Source: Streptococcus sp. LQJ-218 (lineage in GTDB: Bacteria; Bacillota; Bacilli; Lactobacillales; Streptococcaceae). From it: a stretch of 64,000 bases of DNA. Shown here piece after piece: positions 58,572 through 64,000 of the stretch. The DNA is taken from assembly GCF_003428885.1 (NCBI RefSeq), contig NZ_QQRU01000002.1, positions 165,503 through 229,502 on the forward strand, read 5' to 3'. The notes below the pieces were generated by a model, which was not told where the DNA came from, did not search any database, and was given only the letters and a program-made list of their open reading frames with translations. The position numbers and the translations under genes were made by a program. Numbering within the stretch: the first letter of the stretch is position 1; the number at the start of each line of letters is the position of its first letter.

Positions 58572-59855
58572 CTACGATGGAAATATTGTAAAATCAACTA
58601 TATCACCATCATCTATTAAATGGTGTCCAGCATCAAGGACATCCTCTAAAGTAATTTCCTGTAAAATTTTCGGCAAATCAAAAATTGTCTCACCATTTTC
58701 AAAAGCATCATATTGCGTTGCAATAAATTCAAGAGAGTTCATGCTACTAAAAAATTCTCCAAACATCTCTCTTTTTATAATATCTAAATGATCCTCTGTA
58801 ATATCTAAATCCTTTGCAAAATTACGAATAGCCTTCTTAAACTGATGAGATAAAGCAACTGGCTCTTTTGTATCCATTGTCAATATGACAAAATGAAAGC
58901 GACTTGTTACTTCAATTTCAAGAGATAAAAAAGCATCTATTTTACCTGATTCATATAATTTTTGAAAACGATCTGAAGTCCAACCAAACATCATCGTAAA
59001 CAATAATTTTAATAAAATATGATGTCGATAGCAATCCGCCTCAGCAACTTCTCGTTTACCTCTAATCCCAATCGCTAGTTTGGGAGAAGATACTTCCATT
59101 CTCATACTGTCTGTTTGCTTTACAGCCTGTAAAACAAACTTTTCTCTTGCTCCATCCTGAACATCTAAATCTTTCAATTCTTTGCTTTCAAAATAGTCCT
59201 GTACTTGCTTCACTTCAAAATTACCAACTAAAAACAGAGACATATTTACAGGTTTGTAAAACCTTGTAAAATTTTCTTGCAAAATAGTTAGATTGATTTG
59301 GGAAATGGACTCCTCACTGCCAACTATATCAGTTGCTAAAGGTGTCCCAGGATACAAATTCGCTAAAGTTGAAAAGAATAAACACGAATCTGGATCATCT
59401 TGATACATTTCTCGTTCTTGCTGGATAATATCCTGCTCTCTTAAAATAGAATCTTCAGTAAAGTGTGCTGATGTTACCAATTCATTAAGTAAGTCTAAAT
59501 TTTCTAAAAAATAATCCGTTGCTGAAAAAAGATAACTTGTTTTTGTAAAACTTGTAAAGGCATTACTATCTGCACCTAGACTCGTAAAAGCCGACATCAA
59601 ATCACTAGAATCTTCTCTTTCAAATAATTTATGTTCAAGAAAATGAGCAATTCCTGTAGGATAGTATTTTACACTTCCGTCAACTTCTGTGACAAGCCTA
59701 TCTACCGAACCAAACTGTACAGTTACACTCCCGTAAACCTCTTTAAATTCCTTTTTAGGTAAAAGAGCAACTGTCAATCCATTTGACAAACGAGTTCGAT
59801 AAACCATTTCTTTTACAGCTGGATAGTATTTTTCTTCAAAAACAACCTTTGTCAT
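58572..59855 (-). CDS. M16-family zinc peptidase (YmfH type)
   Basis: The protein has 427 aa with the inverted zinc motif HFLEH in GIAHFLEHKLFE (about 71-75) and two M16 half-domains. It overlaps the inactive-looking partner gene by 4 nt, a pairing typical of heterodimeric M16 peptidases. Substrate unknown; in Bacillus this locus has been linked to peptide processing. Confidence 0.88.
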   Translation of the reverse strand: MTKVVFEEKYYPAVKEMVYRTRLSNGLTVALLPKKEFKEVYGSVTVQFGSVDRLVTEVDGSVKYYPTGIAHFLEHKLFEREDSSDLMSAFTSLGADSNAFTSFTKTSYLFSATDYFLENLDLLNELVTSAHFTEDSILREQDIIQQEREMYQDDPDSCLFFSTLANLYPGTPLATDIVGSEESISQINLTILQENFTRFYKPVNMSLFLVGNFEVKQVQDYFESKELKDLDVQDGAREKFVLQAVKQTDSMRMEVSSPKLAIGIRGKREVAEADCYRHHILLKLLFTMMFGWTSDRFQKLYESGKIDAFLSLEIEVTSRFHFVILTMDTKEPVALSHQFKKAIRNFAKDLDITEDHLDIIKREMFGEFFSSMNSLEFIATQYDAFENGETIFDLPKILQEITLEDVLDAGHHLIDDGDIVDFTIFPS

Positions 59856-61102
59856 TCTATTCCTTCCATAAAGTAAATCGCCTGTAGTTTCACATTATTA
59901 GCTGCTCTACAAATAGCATCTTTGTCAACTTGCTCGAGTTTTGCAATCCAACCTTTAAAGTCTGCTGAAGATTTCCCAAGTAAAGCATTTTGATAAGCAC
60001 GTTCAATCAATGAACTTTGATTATCTTGAGAAAGTAACAAAGATCGACGAATCATTTCCTTGGTCTGCTCTAGCTCAAGCTCTGTAAAATATCCTTTTTT
60101 TAAATCAAGAAGTTGATTATTCATCATTTTACGAGTCTGGTTTCGATTTTCTCGATTGATACCAGCATACATCCTCAATAATCCACTAAACACATCGAAC
60201 TGACTTGAAATAGTATAAGCCAATCCAGCATTTTCACGTACATTTGTAAATAGTTTAGAGTGAGCAAATCCACCAAGTAAACCATTCATTACAATCATGG
60301 GTAAATGTTGCTCATCACCATATTCAGAAGGGCAATGATAACCTAATTCCAAAATGGATTGTCCCACATTTTTCCGAACCATACCTTCCTGAAGAATATT
60401 GGAATAAGGTTGACAGTACTGAACCTTCACATCTCCTTCTCGACCTTTCAAGCCAAATGATTCTAATACATTTTGAATTTCGATCTCATTAAAATCACCT
60501 AGGAAAAAGAAATCTATTCGATCATTGGCCAAAAATTCTTGGAAACAAGAATAAGAACTTTGTGGAGTTTCAACTAAAATACGATTTCGTAATTCACTAT
60601 ATTCCAATTGAATACGGTCATCATAAAAAAATAATTTATCCAATTCTTTATGTGCGAAATAAAAAGAATCATCCATATCAGCTGCTAAACTTGCTAGCAA
60701 TTGCTTTTTCTCAATTTCAAATAAGGCCGGATCAAACCCATTATCAACTAGCTTGGGTGAAAAAAGAGTTTCTTTTACTAGTTCTAAAACCTGAGAAGTT
60801 AGCATATTTTTCCTACTTAAAAACTCATCACGAACATAGGTAAATGTCAATTCTACAATATGACTTTGCCCTCTTCTGAAACAATTGGTTGACATATCTG
60901 TACCGTACAGATTGGCCAAATGTTTTCTCAAATCTTGAGAAGTGGGGTACATCTGATTAGCAGTCTCTAGCATACTCGCACTCAACATGCGACCTGCAAT
61001 CGTATCAAGAGATAATGGAGCGGTAAAACGCACGGTGATTTTGTTCGTTTTAAACTTTTTTGATTGGATAAAATGTGTTGAAATTCCATGCACTAACTCC
61101 AT
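59852..61102 (-). CDS. M16-family peptidase-like protein lacking the zinc motif (YmfF type)
   Basis: The protein has 416 aa with the M16 fold, but the position of HxxEH is MLETANQM, so zinc is not bound and the protein is probably the non-catalytic partner of the next gene. First gene of the long operon running to ecfT, with an extended -10 (TG-A-TATAAT, 61131-61136 on the minus strand). Confidence 0.85.
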   Translation of the reverse strand: MELVHGISTHFIQSKKFKTNKITVRFTAPLSLDTIAGRMLSASMLETANQMYPTSQDLRKHLANLYGTDMSTNCFRRGQSHIVELTFTYVRDEFLSRKNMLTSQVLELVKETLFSPKLVDNGFDPALFEIEKKQLLASLAADMDDSFYFAHKELDKLFFYDDRIQLEYSELRNRILVETPQSSYSCFQEFLANDRIDFFFLGDFNEIEIQNVLESFGLKGREGDVKVQYCQPYSNILQEGMVRKNVGQSILELGYHCPSEYGDEQHLPMIVMNGLLGGFAHSKLFTNVRENAGLAYTISSQFDVFSGLLRMYAGINRENRNQTRKMMNNQLLDLKKGYFTELELEQTKEMIRRSLLLSQDNQSSLIERAYQNALLGKSSADFKGWIAKLEQVDKDAICRAANNVKLQAIYFMEGIE

Positions 61103-61130
61103 GATTTACCTCCTTATATACAGACTTCTA

Positions 61131-61139
61131 TTATATCAC
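61131..61139 (-). promoter_or_regulatory. Extended -10 promoter of the M16-rodZ-pgsA-ecf operon
   Basis: TG-A-TATAAT on the minus strand, about 28 nt before the first ATG, which follows AAGGAGG. Confidence 0.65.
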
Positions 61140-61231
61140 GAAAACCTGAAATTTTCTTGTTCTCTGTAACACTTTTGAAATAAAAATCGCTTACATTCCT
61201 TCCCGTTTCTCTCACTATTTTTAGGAAAATA

Positions 61232-61240
61232 TGATATAAT
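61232..61240 (+). promoter_or_regulatory. Extended -10 promoter of yaaA-recF
   Basis: TG-A-TATAAT (hexamer 61235-61240), 20 nt before the yaaA ATG. Confidence 0.65.
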
Positions 61241-61260
61241 ACCAAAGATTGAGGTGAATT

Positions 61261-61629
61261 ATGGAATACAAATTATTTGAAGAATTTATTACCCTCCAAG
61301 CACTACTCAAAGAACTTGGAATTACACATAGCGGAGGAGCTATCAAATCATTTCTCTCTGAACATTCTGTTTACTTTAATGGGGAATTAGAGAGTCGTCG
61401 TGGAAAAAAACTTCGTATCGGAGATAAAGTTGACATCCCTGACATGAATATTGACATCTTGTTGACACAACCTACTTCTGAGGAGCAAGAGGAATACCAA
61501 GCTGATAAAATTGAAAAAGAACGAATCGCTAAACTTGTCAAGGAGATGAATAAAGGAGTTAAAAAAGACAACTCTAAACCTACTTCATCATCCAAAAGCA
61601 AACAAGCTCCGCGATTCCCTGGTAGATAA
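61261..61629 (+). CDS. yaaA: S4-domain RNA-binding protein YaaA
   Basis: The protein has 122 aa. The S4 domain (about 5-75) has [19 protein letters not shown] and [14 protein letters not shown]; a charged, Ser-rich tail follows. Always next to recF in Firmicutes; presumed to bind rRNA/tRNA, role not settled. recF begins 2 bp after it. Confidence 0.92.
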   Translation: MEYKLFEEFITLQALLKELGITHSGGAIKSFLSEHSVYFNGELESRRGKKLRIGDKVDIPDMNIDILLTQPTSEEQEEYQADKIEKERIAKLVKEMNKGVKKDNSKPTSSSKSKQAPRFPGR

Positions 61630-61631
61630 TC

Positions 61632-62729
61632 ATGTGGCTACAACACCTATCTCTCAAAACTTTTCGTAACTACAAAGAAACGAAAATAGACTTTAATCCT
61701 AAATTAAATGTCTTTTTAGGACGCAATGCACAAGGTAAAACAAATATGTTAGAGGCTATCTATTTTTTAGCCTTAACACGTAGTCATCGAACTCGAACAG
61801 ATAAAAATCTCATTCATTTCGATGAGGAACAACTTCATCTTTCAGGTCTTGTTCAGAAAAAAACGGGATCTATTCCTCTCGAAATTGAACTAACGCAAAA
61901 AGGCCGTGTAACAAAAGTTAATCACTTAAAGCAGGCACGACTTTCAGATTATGTAGGACACATGAATGTTGTCTTATTTGCTCCGGAAGATTTACAACTA
62001 ATTAAAGGAGCACCTTCAGTTCGACGAAAATTCATTGATATGGAGCTTGGGCAAATTAAGCCCATCTATTTATCAGATTTAACCAATTATAACCACATCC
62101 TAAAACAAAGGAACACTTATCTAAAATCAGCTCAAAAAATAGATGAAACTTTTCTTTCAGTACTAGATGATCAGCTAGTCGATTATGGATGTCGTGTAAT
62201 GAATCACCGCTTAGATTTCATAAAAAAACTAGAGTATTTTGGGCATAAGAAACATTTTGAATTATCTAATCAGATTGAAGAGTTGTCAATATCCTATCAA
62301 TCTTCTGTCAAGCTAACTGACAAAGAAGACTTATCCGAATCTTTCAAAATTGCTTTAGACAAAAGTAGGTCCAGAGATTTATTTAAAAAGAACACTGGTG
62401 TTGGTCCTCATCGGGATGACATTTCTTTTTATATAAATGGGATGGATGCTAGTTTTGGAAGTCAAGGTCAACATCGTAGTCTCGTCTTATCAATAAAACT
62501 AGCAGAAATCGAATTAATGGAAAGTATAACTACAGAATCTCCAATATTACTGCTTGACGATGTTATGAGCGAACTTGACAACACTAGACAACTAAAATTA
62601 TTAGAAACGATTTCTCATTCAATCCAAACCTTTATTACAACAACCAGCTTAGATCATCTTCAAAATCTGCCAGAAAATCTAAGTATCTTCACTATTCAGG
62701 ATGGTAAAGTTGCTGTAAACCAAAGTTGA
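61632..62729 (+). CDS. recF: DNA replication and repair protein RecF
   Basis: The SMC-like ATPase has 365 aa. Walker [21 protein letters not shown] (about 28-47), signature near [18 protein letters not shown], and Walker [13 protein letters not shown]. It loads RecA at gapped DNA with RecOR. Convergent with guaB. Confidence 0.97.
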   Translation: MWLQHLSLKTFRNYKETKIDFNPKLNVFLGRNAQGKTNMLEAIYFLALTRSHRTRTDKNLIHFDEEQLHLSGLVQKKTGSIPLEIELTQKGRVTKVNHLKQARLSDYVGHMNVVLFAPEDLQLIKGAPSVRRKFIDMELGQIKPIYLSDLTNYNHILKQRNTYLKSAQKIDETFLSVLDDQLVDYGCRVMNHRLDFIKKLEYFGHKKHFELSNQIEELSISYQSSVKLTDKEDLSESFKIALDKSRSRDLFKKNTGVGPHRDDISFYINGMDASFGSQGQHRSLVLSIKLAEIELMESITTESPILLLDDVMSELDNTRQLKLLETISHSIQTFITTTSLDHLQNLPENLSIFTIQDGKVAVNQS

Positions 62730-62730
62730 C

Positions 62731-62778
62731 AACATCGTAAAAGAACTCCTGTTCTCACGGGAGTTCTTTTACGATGTT
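62731..62778. terminator. Bidirectional terminator between recF and guaB
   Basis: A perfect 19-bp stem (62731-62749 / 62760-62778; core AAAAGAACTCC) with T residues on both sides serves both convergent genes. Confidence 0.9.
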
Positions 62779-62779
62779 T

Positions 62780-64000
<1,221 letters not shown>

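Overview
The window looks like a chromosomal segment of a mitis-group Streptococcus, close to S. mitis or S. pneumoniae. This rests on the gene set (adc, dlt, cbpD, pcsB, comF, pde1), a BOX repeat, choline-binding repeats, com-box and WalR-type promoters, a low G+C content, and a core gene order that, from memory, is largely collinear with the end of the pneumococcal chromosome (adc-dlt-glp-hslO-dus ... clpC-ctsR-thi-cbpD-dnaB-rplI-pde1-hpf-comF-cysK-tsf-rpsB-pcsB-mre-ecf-pgsA-rodZ-recF-guaB). Most genes are on the minus strand.

Layout. 1-3.6 kb: 5' part of a GH2 beta-galactosidase-like gene under a cre-overlapped promoter, an SPFH/band-7 protein, and an e(P4)-type acid phosphatase lipoprotein. 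3.6-7.2 kb: the adcRCBA zinc-uptake operon with an AdcR-box promoter. 7.2-11.7 kb: dltXABCD (teichoic acid D-alanylation), including the 43-codon dltX. 12-17.6 kb: an MFS exporter and glpK-glpO-glpF. 17.6-19.1 kb: an Mga/PRD-like regulator. 19.2-21.6 kb: hslO, dus and an isochorismatase-family hydrolase.

21.7-29.4 kb is an AT-rich accessory island. It holds a BOX element and a tightly packed minus-strand operon: an AvrD-family-like gene split into two overlapping reading frames, a P-loop kinase-like protein, and a MacB-type ATPase plus FtsX-type permease. A ComP/ComA-like two-component system with its own terminator lies upstream. A decayed second copy of the dus 3' end, still followed by a terminator, closes the island. 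I read this as a candidate small-molecule biosynthesis, export and sensing system inserted behind dus. It sits where, from memory, pneumococcus carries cbpA and its two-component genes.

29.4-33.3 kb: a Ser/Gln-rich lipoprotein, a small membrane protein, and a NAD-salvage set (NUDIX/NrtR-like protein, pnuC, nadR). 33.4-36.5 kb: clpC and ctsR. This ctsR carries an exact 67-bp tandem duplication that shifts frame and replaces the last 17 residues of the repressor. 36.5-39.5 kb: a TPP-riboswitch-controlled thiamine-precursor ABC transporter. 39.5-47.6 kb: cbpD, veg, dnaB, rplI, pde1, hpf, comFC and comFA, with com-boxes before cbpD and comFA. 47.6-51.9 kb: yigZ, a PH-domain protein, cysK, tsf and rpsB. 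52-61 kb: pcsB, mreCD, ECF transporter module, pgsA, rodZ and an M16 peptidase pair. 61.2-64 kb: yaaA-recF facing guaB, which runs off the window end.

Family assignments rest on motif and sequence recognition only. The least certain are the AvrD call and the function of the island.
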